A stretch of DNA of 48,054 nucleotides from UBA2160 sp964588665 (lineage in GTDB: Bacteria > Chloroflexota > Dehalococcoidia > Lucifugimonadales > UBA1123): NCBI GenBank assembly GCA_964588665.1, contig CAZPQQ010000018.1, forward strand, positions 1-48,054, in the 5' to 3' direction. This document shows positions 41,644 through 48,054 of the stretch, piece by piece (the stretch's first letter is position 1; every line of letters begins with the position of its first letter). The notes beneath the pieces are model-generated. The model worked only from the letters and a program-made list of their open reading frames with translations. It was not told the origin of the DNA and ran no database searches. Made by a program: the position numbers and the translations under genes.

Positions 41644-42495
41644 TCACACCGCTCCCAACCACCCGTGGATCGTCTCGAATAGCTGCACGTCCCGGCCCTG
41701 GTAGCCGTGGTTGGCGCCGTCGATGACCTCGACGGTCACGTGCGGGTGGTTGGCCGACCGCAGTCGGCGCATCGCCGCTCCGCACACCGGCAACTCCTGC
41801 GGTCCGGCGCACTCCTCGGAGCCGAAGACGAACAGCGTGGGGCAGTCCGTCTCGAACACGCGTTCGTTCACGCTGTATCGGCCGTCCGGATTGAAGCAGT
41901 CCACGAACGACCCGGCCGTCCACGTCGAGCCCCAGGGTATTCCCGGCTTGAACATTGTCTCGGAGCGACCCTCGGCAACCTCACGTTCGGCCTGGCTGAA
42001 GTTATCTGTGAACTGCTCTCCGTGAAGCGCCGCGACGCCCTCGTGGTCGTATTCGCCGGGCGACACCGCAACGACGCCACGAACAGACGCATAGTGCTCT
42101 TTCGACTGGGAGTAGACCGACCTGACGGCGCCCCCGCTGTGCCCCCCGATGGCGACGCTCCGGTGTCCGCGCTGTGCGAGGAGCTCCAACCAAGCAGCGT
42201 AGTCGAGTCGCGCTTCGTCCACCGACTCATACGCGTATCCTTTCGGCGGCCCACCCGGCGCGCCGCCCGCAACGATGTCGTGGCCCCTGCGATTCGCGGC
42301 GATGAACGCGACCCCCTGCTCGGCGAGACGCTGACCCAGATCCAGGTACAAGCGCTTGTAGAAGTGGCCGCCGTCGCCGTGGAAGAAGCAGAGAGCGTCA
42401 ATCGACGAGCCGTTGGCCTCTGCTCGCGGCGCGAAGTACGCCCCACCGAGTGTAATCCCATCGGCGGTTGTGACCTCGACGATGTCCGCGAGCAT
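41644..42495 (-). CDS. alpha/beta hydrolase
   Basis: 283 residues. The nucleophile is S120 in GGHSGGAV, the oxyanion region is FFHGDGGHF (about 37-45), and the catalytic histidine is in VEVIDGANHGYQG; an aspartate or glutamate lies in LFVFGSEEC. The closest pattern is the small esterase/dienelactone-hydrolase-like group. The ATG at 42495 has AGGA 8 nt upstream; a TTG two codons earlier is less likely. Substrate unknown. Confidence 0.82.
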   Translation of the reverse strand: MLADIVEVTTADGITLGGAYFAPRAEANGSSIDALCFFHGDGGHFYKRLYLDLGQRLAEQGVAFIAANRRGHDIVAGGAPGGPPKGYAYESVDEARLDYAAWLELLAQRGHRSVAIGGHSGGAVRSVYSQSKEHYASVRGVVAVSPGEYDHEGVAALHGEQFTDNFSQAEREVAEGRSETMFKPGIPWGSTWTAGSFVDCFNPDGRYSVNERVFETDCPTLFVFGSEECAGPQELPVCGAAMRRLRSANHPHVTVEVIDGANHGYQGRDVQLFETIHGWLGAV

Positions 42496-42582
42496 GGCCA
42501 ATTTCCTATCTGAACGTTACATCGGATCGAGTTTCCGAGCCTCGGTGTCAACCAGATTCTCTGCGAACAGAAACTCATTGCT

Positions 42583-42609
42583 CCGTTCGCCCTGAGCCCG
42601 TCGAAGGGT
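42583..42609. repeat. CTTCGACAGGCTCAG-family repeat
   Basis: Single copy, CCGTTCGCCCTGAGCCCGTC continuing with GAAGGGT, in the gap between the alpha/beta hydrolase and SDR genes. Confidence 0.75.
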
Positions 42610-42654
42610 CGTCGCAGGCTCGCGGAGCTGTCACATGAACCTGAGGTCAGACCG

Positions 42655-43473
42655 CTATTCGTCAGCGATTATGGTGTACTCCGAGAAGTCGGTGATCCCC
42701 GCCTCGGTGAGCACATCCTCGTCGTAAAGGATTTTGCCGGTGTACGTCTTCGGGTCTTGCTGGCACATGATTGCCCCCGCGTCGCCCATAATGATGCCGT
42801 CCTCGCGGGCGCCGCTGTATGCCTTGCCGCCGCGGAACCAACGCTGGCCCTCCGAGGCGATGGCGAGTCTCGGCGACAATGCGTTGACCGCGATGCCGTC
42901 TTGCCACACTTCCTGGGCCATGCCCTGGGTCATGCGCTCCATGTGAGCTTTGCCCGAGCCGTACGCGGTTCCGCCGCCGCCGGTTTCCGTGTACGGGCCT
43001 TCTCCCGGCCCGATCGCGCCCACGGACGAGATGTTGATGATGTGACCGTACTGCTGCTTCCGCATCTGAGGCACGACCAGCTTGCACCCGATGAACGGTC
43101 CGCGAATGTTGATCCGATACAGCAAGTCCCAGTGGCGCACCTGCATCTCCTCGATCTTGCCGGGGATCAGGACCGCCGCGTTGTTGACCAGGATGTCCAG
43201 CCGACCGTAGTGCTCGACGGTCTGGTCGAACAGCGCCTGGATCTCGTCTTCCTGCGTGACGTCGCATCGGATGCCGATCGCCTCGCCGCCCTCTTCTTTG
43301 ATGCGATTCACCGCGGTCGCTATGCTGCCCGGAATGCGGAAGTCGCCTTCGTTTTCGGTGCGGGCCGACACCACCACCTTCGCCCCTTCACGAGCGAACA
43401 CAACCGCCATGTCTCTCCCGATCCCTCGGCTCGCCCCGGTGATAACGGCCACTTTTCCATCAAGCTTTCCCAT
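42655..43473 (-). CDS. short-chain dehydrogenase/reductase
   Basis: 272 residues, classical SDR. NAD(P) motif TGASRGIG at 12-19, NNAA at 97-100, and catalytic S150, Y171 and K175 (YGSGK). S150 and Y171 are 21 residues apart instead of the usual 12-13; a glycine-rich loop (GEGPYTETGGGG) is inserted. The C-terminal tail is also extended. It oxidises a secondary alcohol or sugar acid; the neighbouring aldolase and DUF1537 kinase genes point to sugar acids. Confidence 0.9.
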   Translation of the reverse strand: MGKLDGKVAVITGASRGIGRDMAVVFAREGAKVVVSARTENEGDFRIPGSIATAVNRIKEEGGEAIGIRCDVTQEDEIQALFDQTVEHYGRLDILVNNAAVLIPGKIEEMQVRHWDLLYRINIRGPFIGCKLVVPQMRKQQYGHIINISSVGAIGPGEGPYTETGGGGTAYGSGKAHMERMTQGMAQEVWQDGIAVNALSPRLAIASEGQRWFRGGKAYSGAREDGIIMGDAGAIMCQQDPKTYTGKILYDEDVLTEAGITDFSEYTIIADE

Positions 43474-43565
43474 TCAAGCGCCTCCTCATCTGATTGTGAC
43501 CAATATGGGTCATTCCATTTGGGTTGTTCAGACATTCTCTTTAGCCTGGTCGAAACTTGAATTAA

Positions 43566-43630
43566 TCCGTTCGTCCTGAGCCTGTCGATGGACCTGCGGC
43601 CGGTGGTTCGACAAGCTCACCACGAACAGC
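43566..43630. repeat. CTTCGACAGGCTCAG-family repeat, inverted pair
   Basis: CGTTCGTCCTGAGCCTGTCG and GGTTCGACAAGCTCACCACG are inverted relative to each other, with only a few bases between them. Confidence 0.8.
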
Positions 43631-43659
43631 ATAGTTAACGCCGATATCTCAATCAACTA

Positions 43660-44502
43660 CTAGTCACCCGCCGAGCCGAACAGTCGCATCCTCGCGGCGA
43701 CCACGCTCTGCATCGCGTCCACGGCCCGCTCCATCACGTCCACCAGTTCGGGGCTCCCAGTCTCGGAGAACGATTCGACGAGGTAGTCCATGTAAGCCGC
43801 CCGTACCTCGGTGTTCACGTTGACCTTGCGAATCCCCAGCTCGATGCTTCGCCGCACCAGGTCCCCGCCGAGGCCGGATGCACCGTGCAACACCAACGGC
43901 GCCGACACGACATCCCTGATTGCCTTCAACCGCTCGAAGTCGAGACGGGGCTCAGACCGGTAGCGCCCATGGACGTTGCCGATGCACACCGCCAGCGCGT
44001 CGGCCCCAGTGCGCGCAACGAAATCGGCTGCTTGTGTCGGATCCGTGAGTTTCGCTTCGTATTCGGGAACGGTCAGCCCGTCCTCGGCGCCGGTCAGTCG
44101 CCCCAGTTCCGCTTCGACGACGCCGTCATTGTAATGGACCATCTCGGCGATGTCCCGCGTGAACTCGACGTTGGCTTCGAATTCGAGGTGAGAGCCGTCT
44201 GCCATCACCGATTTCAGCCCCGATTCCAGCCAGCGTTCGATTTCGTCTCGGGAGGTGCTGTGGTCCAGATGGACCGCCATGGGCACGCTCGCCGAGTTCG
44301 CCGCCTCGAGGCACATCGAGGCCAGCGGCCTTCCACCACGGCCGGTCGAGCCAGCCATGATCTGCAAAACCGCCGGACTGGCAGCCTCTTCGGCGGCCCC
44401 CGTCACGGCGAGCGCTCCCTCCAGGTTGTACACGTTGAATGCGCCGATGGCGAACCCGCCCCGTTCGGCCATCCCCAGCAGCGCTTTGGTGTTTGTCAGC
44501 AA
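43660..44502 (-). CDS. class II aldolase (fructose-bisphosphate/tagatose-bisphosphate type)
   Basis: 280 residues. Zinc ligands are H81 (VHLDHS), H178 (GNVHGR) and H206 (LHGASG), and D80 is the catalytic acid. EAELGRLTG holds the conserved glutamate. The size matches GatY/KbaY. The neighbourhood of a DUF1537 kinase suggests it splits a phosphorylated sugar acid rather than working in glycolysis. TTG start after GGGAGAG. Confidence 0.88.
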   Translation of the reverse strand: MLTNTKALLGMAERGGFAIGAFNVYNLEGALAVTGAAEEAASPAVLQIMAGSTGRGGRPLASMCLEAANSASVPMAVHLDHSTSRDEIERWLESGLKSVMADGSHLEFEANVEFTRDIAEMVHYNDGVVEAELGRLTGAEDGLTVPEYEAKLTDPTQAADFVARTGADALAVCIGNVHGRYRSEPRLDFERLKAIRDVVSAPLVLHGASGLGGDLVRRSIELGIRKVNVNTEVRAAYMDYLVESFSETGSPELVDVMERAVDAMQSVVAARMRLFGSAGD

Positions 44503-44848
44503 TCTCTCCCTTTATTGTTGAGCCCCCGCACAACAAGGCGCCATTCGCATCATCGATACATACTCGGACCAATCGAAATCGATCAAATACGGCCACTCGG
44601 ACATGATTGCTGGCCGTAGGGGCGGGTTTCAAACCCGCCCGCGCTTTTCGCCTGCATTACAACCTTGTCAAAGGCAGTCACATAAGTCTCGTGTTGTTCA
44701 GCGCTAGTAGTTCCTCGCGATACGGAGCTGTTGCAGGGCCTTACCTCGGGCGGGTTTGAAACCCGCCCCTACGATTCCGAAGACATCGCCGACGCTAGAC
44801 TGTCCTCCTGCAATTATCCCGATAGACCCGACGATCCGTGCCAACCCT
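44503..44848. other. 346-bp gap, mostly a REPIN-like element
   Basis: Apart from copy C at 44616-44772 I see no gene, promoter of quality or RNA structure. Confidence 0.5.
44616..44772. repeat. paired-hairpin (REPIN-like) element, copy C
   Basis: 157 bp, ends GTAGGGGCGGGTTTCAAACC and its mirror ending CGCCCCTAC. The hairpin arm is GGGCGGGTTT/AAACCCGCCC instead of GGGAGGGTTT/AAACCCTCCC, so both sides of the stem changed together. Confidence 0.87.
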
Positions 44849-46258
44849 CTACGTCCTCAACCTCGCCAACATCTGCGTCAACGCGTCGGCGCCGCCGACG
44901 TTGCCTGGAAACACTGCCAGCTTCAGACCCGGAAATCTGGTTTCGCGGCCGAGCTCCCACACCGGCGCCCCCGGAAACGCCTGACCCATGCCGACCGCCC
45001 TCGATACGCCTAATCCCTGAGTCGCCACGTTGCTGGCCGTGGTTCCCCCCTTGGCGACGACATACCTGGGCCTCTGCTCGACCGCCCTGACGATTTCGAC
45101 GACTCCGCCGGCGATACGCTCCCCGATGGCCAGATTCTCAGACGCGTCGTCGCCCAGGACCTCGTTGCGACTCGTGTAGATTACGACATCCTGACCCCGC
45201 GTCAGACGCTCGTTGGCCCGATCCGCGACCCGGCGGATCTCCGGGCCGCATGACTCAGCCAGCAACCCCTGCACGTCGATCTCGACGCCGAAGACGTTTG
45301 GCGCCCGCAACAATTCGTCGAGCTGCCAGTTGGTCCTGGGAACATGCGAACCGACGACAAACAGGGCGCCGCCCGACTCCGGCAAGTCCAGGTCTGCGGC
45401 GGTCAACAGGGCTCGCCCTCTCTGCCCCAGCCTTGCCCGAAGAAACGACGCTGCCGTGCGATACAGGAACCGCTTGCCCTGTTCCTCAACGAGCAGCAGG
45501 CTCTGGGTAAGCACCTCGAGGTCGCGCATCGAGGCGGCGTTGACGATGCAGATCCGTCCGCCTTCGAGATCGGACAACATGCCGGTCACGCGGTCCGGAC
45601 CGCCGACACGAAGATCGTCGATCGAGATGGACGCCACATCGGCGGCGCGAACCCGTCCGCCCGTCATCTCCTCGACCCACTGTCGCAAGTTGGAGGATCG
45701 ATAACCGAACGCGGTGTCACGGGCGAACTCGGTCTCACCGGTGGGAATCAGCCACTCGCCTTCGGAAACGTAGTGCACGTCGTCGATCGTAAACCGCCCG
45801 CCTTCCAGGAAGAACGGAATCAGCATCCAGGCGTCGTGCCCTCCACCCAGAGCTTCGGCCAAAGCGTCCGACTCGCCCGGAAAGTGGCCGCGCAACGTCG
45901 AGTCCCCACGGCTGACGACGTCGATCCGTCTGCCCGTCCTGGCCGCCGCTTCGCGCAGATTCCGGCCCGCCTCGGCCGTGACGGCCTTCGCTTCCGCCAG
46001 CGGCATGCTCCTGGAGTTCGTAACCAGAAAGAGCGCGGGAGAATCGGACCCGAGCTCATCGACGATCGCATCCACCGACCAGTCCGTGAGAACGGCCACA
46101 TCGTGCACGGTCTGGGTCCCAGTGGGGTCGTCGTCCAGGACCGCTAGCTTCGCCCCGGCCCTGGCAAGACAACGCCGGATTTCCGGTATCGGGTCGTCGG
46201 GCCACTCGTCCGGAAGCGAGCCGAGCGTCTCGGAAAGCGGCAGGCGAGAAGTCGTCAA
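44849..46258 (-). CDS. four-carbon acid sugar kinase family protein (DUF1537)
   Basis: 469 residues, the OtnK/DtnK family. N-terminal substrate domain with DDDPTGTQT (about 42-50) and SRGDSTLRGH, and C-terminal nucleotide domain with VAKGGTTASNVA and FPGNVGG. These enzymes phosphorylate 3-oxo-tetronate, threonate or erythronate; an aldolase then releases dihydroxyacetone phosphate. The class II aldolase and the SDR are next in the same direction, matching that pathway. The ATG at 46258 has no strong ribosome site. Confidence 0.9.
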   Translation of the reverse strand: MTTSRLPLSETLGSLPDEWPDDPIPEIRRCLARAGAKLAVLDDDPTGTQTVHDVAVLTDWSVDAIVDELGSDSPALFLVTNSRSMPLAEAKAVTAEAGRNLREAAARTGRRIDVVSRGDSTLRGHFPGESDALAEALGGGHDAWMLIPFFLEGGRFTIDDVHYVSEGEWLIPTGETEFARDTAFGYRSSNLRQWVEEMTGGRVRAADVASISIDDLRVGGPDRVTGMLSDLEGGRICIVNAASMRDLEVLTQSLLLVEEQGKRFLYRTAASFLRARLGQRGRALLTAADLDLPESGGALFVVGSHVPRTNWQLDELLRAPNVFGVEIDVQGLLAESCGPEIRRVADRANERLTRGQDVVIYTSRNEVLGDDASENLAIGERIAGGVVEIVRAVEQRPRYVVAKGGTTASNVATQGLGVSRAVGMGQAFPGAPVWELGRETRFPGLKLAVFPGNVGGADALTQMLARLRT

Positions 46259-46571
46259 ATGTGCCCTCGCCCTCCGGTCATTCTTGAAGCTGAGGTGTCG
46301 CGCGGGTCGTCACTCCCTTACCCCAGGCATGACGCGATTCTCGGTTGGCGCACGGACAATGTCAAGCCGGGACCTCGTCACATTCAGAGTCTCCGCGAGT
46401 GGCCGGGACGCCGGCGGGCCGGGTCTGGGCATCGAGATCAAGGAACGAGCGTTGACGCGACTCGCGGAATGAGTTCTGCCAGTAGCTCCACGATCCTTCG
46501 CCTCTGCCATCGCCTAATCGAAACCCGTGTGATACACTCGCCTGCAACCTGATTTTGAGTGGAGGGACGCG
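46259..46571. other. 313-bp gap with a possible coding remnant
   Basis: The divergent gap between the DUF1537 kinase and the ComEC fragment. Only the 46329-46472 frame merits attention. The ribosome site for the next gene lies at its right edge. Confidence 0.45.
46329..46472 (+). pseudogene. possible C-terminal remnant of an enolase-superfamily enzyme
   Basis: The last residues, GGPGLGIEIKERALTRLAE, match the usual end of mandelate-racemase/muconate-lactonising enzymes (PGLGVEIDEDALARY). The sequence before this does not match further, there is no barrel and no ribosome site. Low confidence because only about 20 residues agree. Confidence 0.3.
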
Positions 46572-47075
46572 TTGAGGCTACCAGTCCTCTCCGTCGCGTT
46601 CGTCATAGGGGTCCTGCTCGGACTTGACCTCGGCGTCGATCCATGGGCAGTGGCCCTGTTCCTGCTGGCCGGAGCGCTCCTGGTCCCGTTGGCCGTCAGG
46701 ATGCGATGGCGCATCTTGCCCGTGCTGGCGGTTCCGTTCCTCATCGCCGGAATTCTTCGGGCCTCGGTCGACGACACTGACGCCGCGCGCTCCTTGGATC
46801 AATTCCACGATAAGCGCGACCTGGTCGTCGAAGGTGTGGTGACTGGCGACCCAAGCGCGGCGGGACGAGCAACGAGCCTCAGGCTCGCGGTCGAACGGGT
46901 GCGGGCAGACGGTGAAGACGCCGGTTGGGTCGAAGCCAGCGGTGATGTGCTGGCACTGGTGAGCGAAACCACGGACATCGCAGTTGCCAGAGAGAAGCCG
47001 TTTTTCCGATACGGCGACCGGCTGTCGTTGACCGGCACGCTGACCCCTCCGCGACGATTCGACGTAGCCCGATGA
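46572..47075 (+). pseudogene. comEC: ComEC truncated to its N-terminal DUF4131 domain
   Basis: 167 residues from a TTG with GGAGGG upstream. Two or three hydrophobic segments (about 1-22, 24-40 and 46-62) are followed by the DUF4131 OB-fold: VVEGVVTGDPS-AAGRATSLRLAVERV and RYGDRLSLTGTLTPPRRFD. Full ComEC continues with FDYxxYLAxxGI, the multi-helix competence channel and a metallo-beta-lactamase domain, in total over 700 residues; here a stop follows within three codons of RRFD. The bases after the stop resemble the interior of the 263-bp repeat. Whether the piece is still translated is unknown. Confidence 0.75.
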
Positions 47076-47382
47076 TACCTTCGGCCGCGACTCAGGATCA
47101 CCGATGGCCGATGAAACAATAGAAGACCCTTTGCTGCACGGCCGCCGGTCACTCGCCGGTTCCCATCTGCGGCGCGCCCGTCAAGAATCGACAGGGAACA
47201 GGGAGAGGAGCGGAGTGACACAACGTACACGGCAGGATTTCGCACCGGCCGGTTCGGGCGCCAGGCGAAGAGGATACACTGTTGGCGACGAGGCAGTGCG
47301 GGCCGGGATGCCTCACCGCGGTTTAATATAGGGATGCCGGGCCAAGGGATTTGCAGGTTTAGCACTAAACGAAGAGGCAGAT
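47076..47382. other. 307-bp gap after the ComEC fragment
   Basis: Starts with sequence similar to part of the 263-bp repeat (CCTTCGGCCGCGACTCAGGA versus CCTTCGCTGCGGCTCAGGAT). A 75-codon frame at 47104-47331 has no ribosome site and an arginine-rich, low-complexity product, so I do not call it a gene. No RNA gene is visible. Confidence 0.45.
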
Positions 47383-47799
47383 ATGAGTCGTGAACGTAGT
47401 GAAGAAATTATGCGTCGTTACCTCAACGAGGTGCTCATCGAGAGGAAGCTCGAGGTCATCAAGGAGATTGCCGCCGAGGACATTTGGGACCACACGCAGC
47501 CAAAACCAGGCCGCGAGGGCTTCGAGAAACACGCCGGCGGTTTCCTCGCCGCCAGACCGAACGTAAAGATTGTCATCAACCACATCCTCGCCGACGAGGA
47601 CACGGTTGTGGGCGTCTGGACCTGGTGGAACGTGGAGGAGGCGGAGTTCATGGGCATTCCAGGTGGACGCGAAGTGGTGTGCCGTTGTGCCAGCATCTTC
47701 AAAATACGTGACGGCTTGCTCGTCGACTATTCGCTCATAGCGGTGACGAAGACCACTTCGGAGCCCGTCCAACAAGGGGGAGGCACCAATATGGTGTAG
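47383..47799 (+). CDS. SnoaL-like / NTF2-fold protein
   Basis: 138 residues, ester cyclase type. EEIMRRYLNEVLIERKLEVI (about 7-26) is the N-terminal helix pair, followed by IWDHTQPKPGREGFEKHAGG, VVGVWTWWNVEEAEF and the closing strand FKIRDGLLVDYSLIA. Members bind or isomerise small polyketide-like or steroid-like molecules, and many have no known reaction. AGAGGC precedes the ATG by 4 nt. It stands alone before the heptamer array. Confidence 0.8.
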   Translation: MSRERSEEIMRRYLNEVLIERKLEVIKEIAAEDIWDHTQPKPGREGFEKHAGGFLAARPNVKIVINHILADEDTVVGVWTWWNVEEAEFMGIPGGREVVCRCASIFKIRDGLLVDYSLIAVTKTTSEPVQQGGGTNMV

Positions 47800-47801
47800 C
47801 A

Positions 47802-47980
47802 GCAGTCGGCGGTCGGCAGTCAGCGGTCAGCCGTCAGCCGTCAGCGGTCAGCAGTCAGCGATCGGCAGTCAGCGGGCAGCGGTTAACGGGCAGCGGTCAG
47901 CAGTCAGCGGTCGGCGGTCGGCAGTCAGCGGTCAGCGGTCGGCAGTCAGCGGTCGGCAGTCGGCAGTCAGCGGTCAGCAG
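47802..47980 (+). repeat. heptamer tandem array, 25 units
   Basis: 25 consecutive 7-bp units of consensus GCRGTCR in unbroken register, plus four bases of a 26th. The units are mostly GCAGTCA, GCGGTCA, GCGGTCG or GCAGTCG. It begins 3 bp after the stop of the SnoaL-like gene; 47981-48054 after it shows nothing. Confidence 0.92.
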
Positions 47981-48054
47981 GTTCGTGCCAAGTTCGACCA
48001 GTCTGCCGCCAATCGGTCCATCACGCTTTGCTGGCGCCGGCGCTGATCAGGCGC

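Noticed and set aside
47802..47980. Heptamer array as a CRISPR or a plasmid iteron origin
   Set aside because: The units touch each other with no spacers, and no replication gene or AT-rich stretch lies beside them.

Overview
The window is 48 kb of GC-rich bacterial chromosome from a free-living heterotroph. No rRNA or tRNA gene was found. I lean towards the Chloroflexota (SAR202/Dehalococcoidia-like). The reasons are many parallel flavin, molybdopterin, alcohol-dehydrogenase and CoA-linked catabolic enzymes, a PheS with the C-x2-C...C-x2-C insert seen in Bacillus-type enzymes, a mix of ATG, GTG and TTG starts behind good AGGAGG-type ribosome sites, and several families of short palindromic repeats between genes. 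This placement is inference; a marker-gene tree with pheS/pheT would decide it.

Layout. 0.2-9.1 kb: a methyltransferase, then a minus-strand block (nitronate monooxygenase, an iron-sulphur/molybdopterin oxidoreductase without an FAD domain, a luciferase-like monooxygenase), divergent from a plus-strand block (DapA-like lyase, zinc-type dehydrogenase, DinB-fold protein) that carries two near-consensus sigma-70 promoters. 9.2-11.8 kb: RraA-like aldolase and two tandem NodB-type deacetylases, minus strand. 12.1-13.1 kb: a membrane-anchored double-FHA protein whose natural start seems cut off by an 8-bp tandem repeat frameshift. 13.5-23.5 kb: a long minus-strand run with a uroporphyrinogen-decarboxylase-type methyltransferase and its corrinoid protein, a DUF123 protein, an M24 peptidase-fold enzyme lacking one metal ligand plus a dehydrogenase, a nucleotidyltransferase, the remnant of a methyltransferase, another dehydrogenase, a DAO-type flavoenzyme and a metallo-beta-lactamase-fold hydrolase. 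24.0-34.2 kb: a plus-strand catabolic run with a phytoene-desaturase-like oxidoreductase, the beta and alpha CoA-transferase subunits placed 5 kb apart, one divergent and two clear nitroreductase-fold proteins, a lone recombinase core-binding domain, a DUF35 protein and a thiolase. 34.3-38.6 kb: a three-gene toxin-antitoxin module and pheST. 38.9-47.8 kb: diheme cytochrome c, ComEA, MscS, an alpha/beta hydrolase, an SDR, a class II aldolase, a DUF1537 sugar-acid kinase, a ComEC cut down to its N-terminal domain, and a SnoaL-like protein.

How it fits together. Most enzymes look catabolic: oxidation of aldehydes and alcohols, retro-aldol cleavage (DapA, RraA and class II aldolase folds), kinase plus aldolase handling of C4 sugar acids, corrinoid-dependent methyl transfer, and CoA activation followed by thiolysis. 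Few local regulators are visible. Housekeeping is limited to pheST, comEA and mscS.

Repeats are the second theme. I see paired-hairpin (REPIN-like) elements in three copies with compensatory stem changes, a CTTCGACAGGCTCAG-type family including two 263-264 bp copies, a second palindrome family with covarying arms, a 74-bp tandem duplication, a G-quadruplex-type tract, and a 25-unit heptamer array at the right end. One copy supplies the end of a coding sequence, and another lies next to the truncated ComEC.
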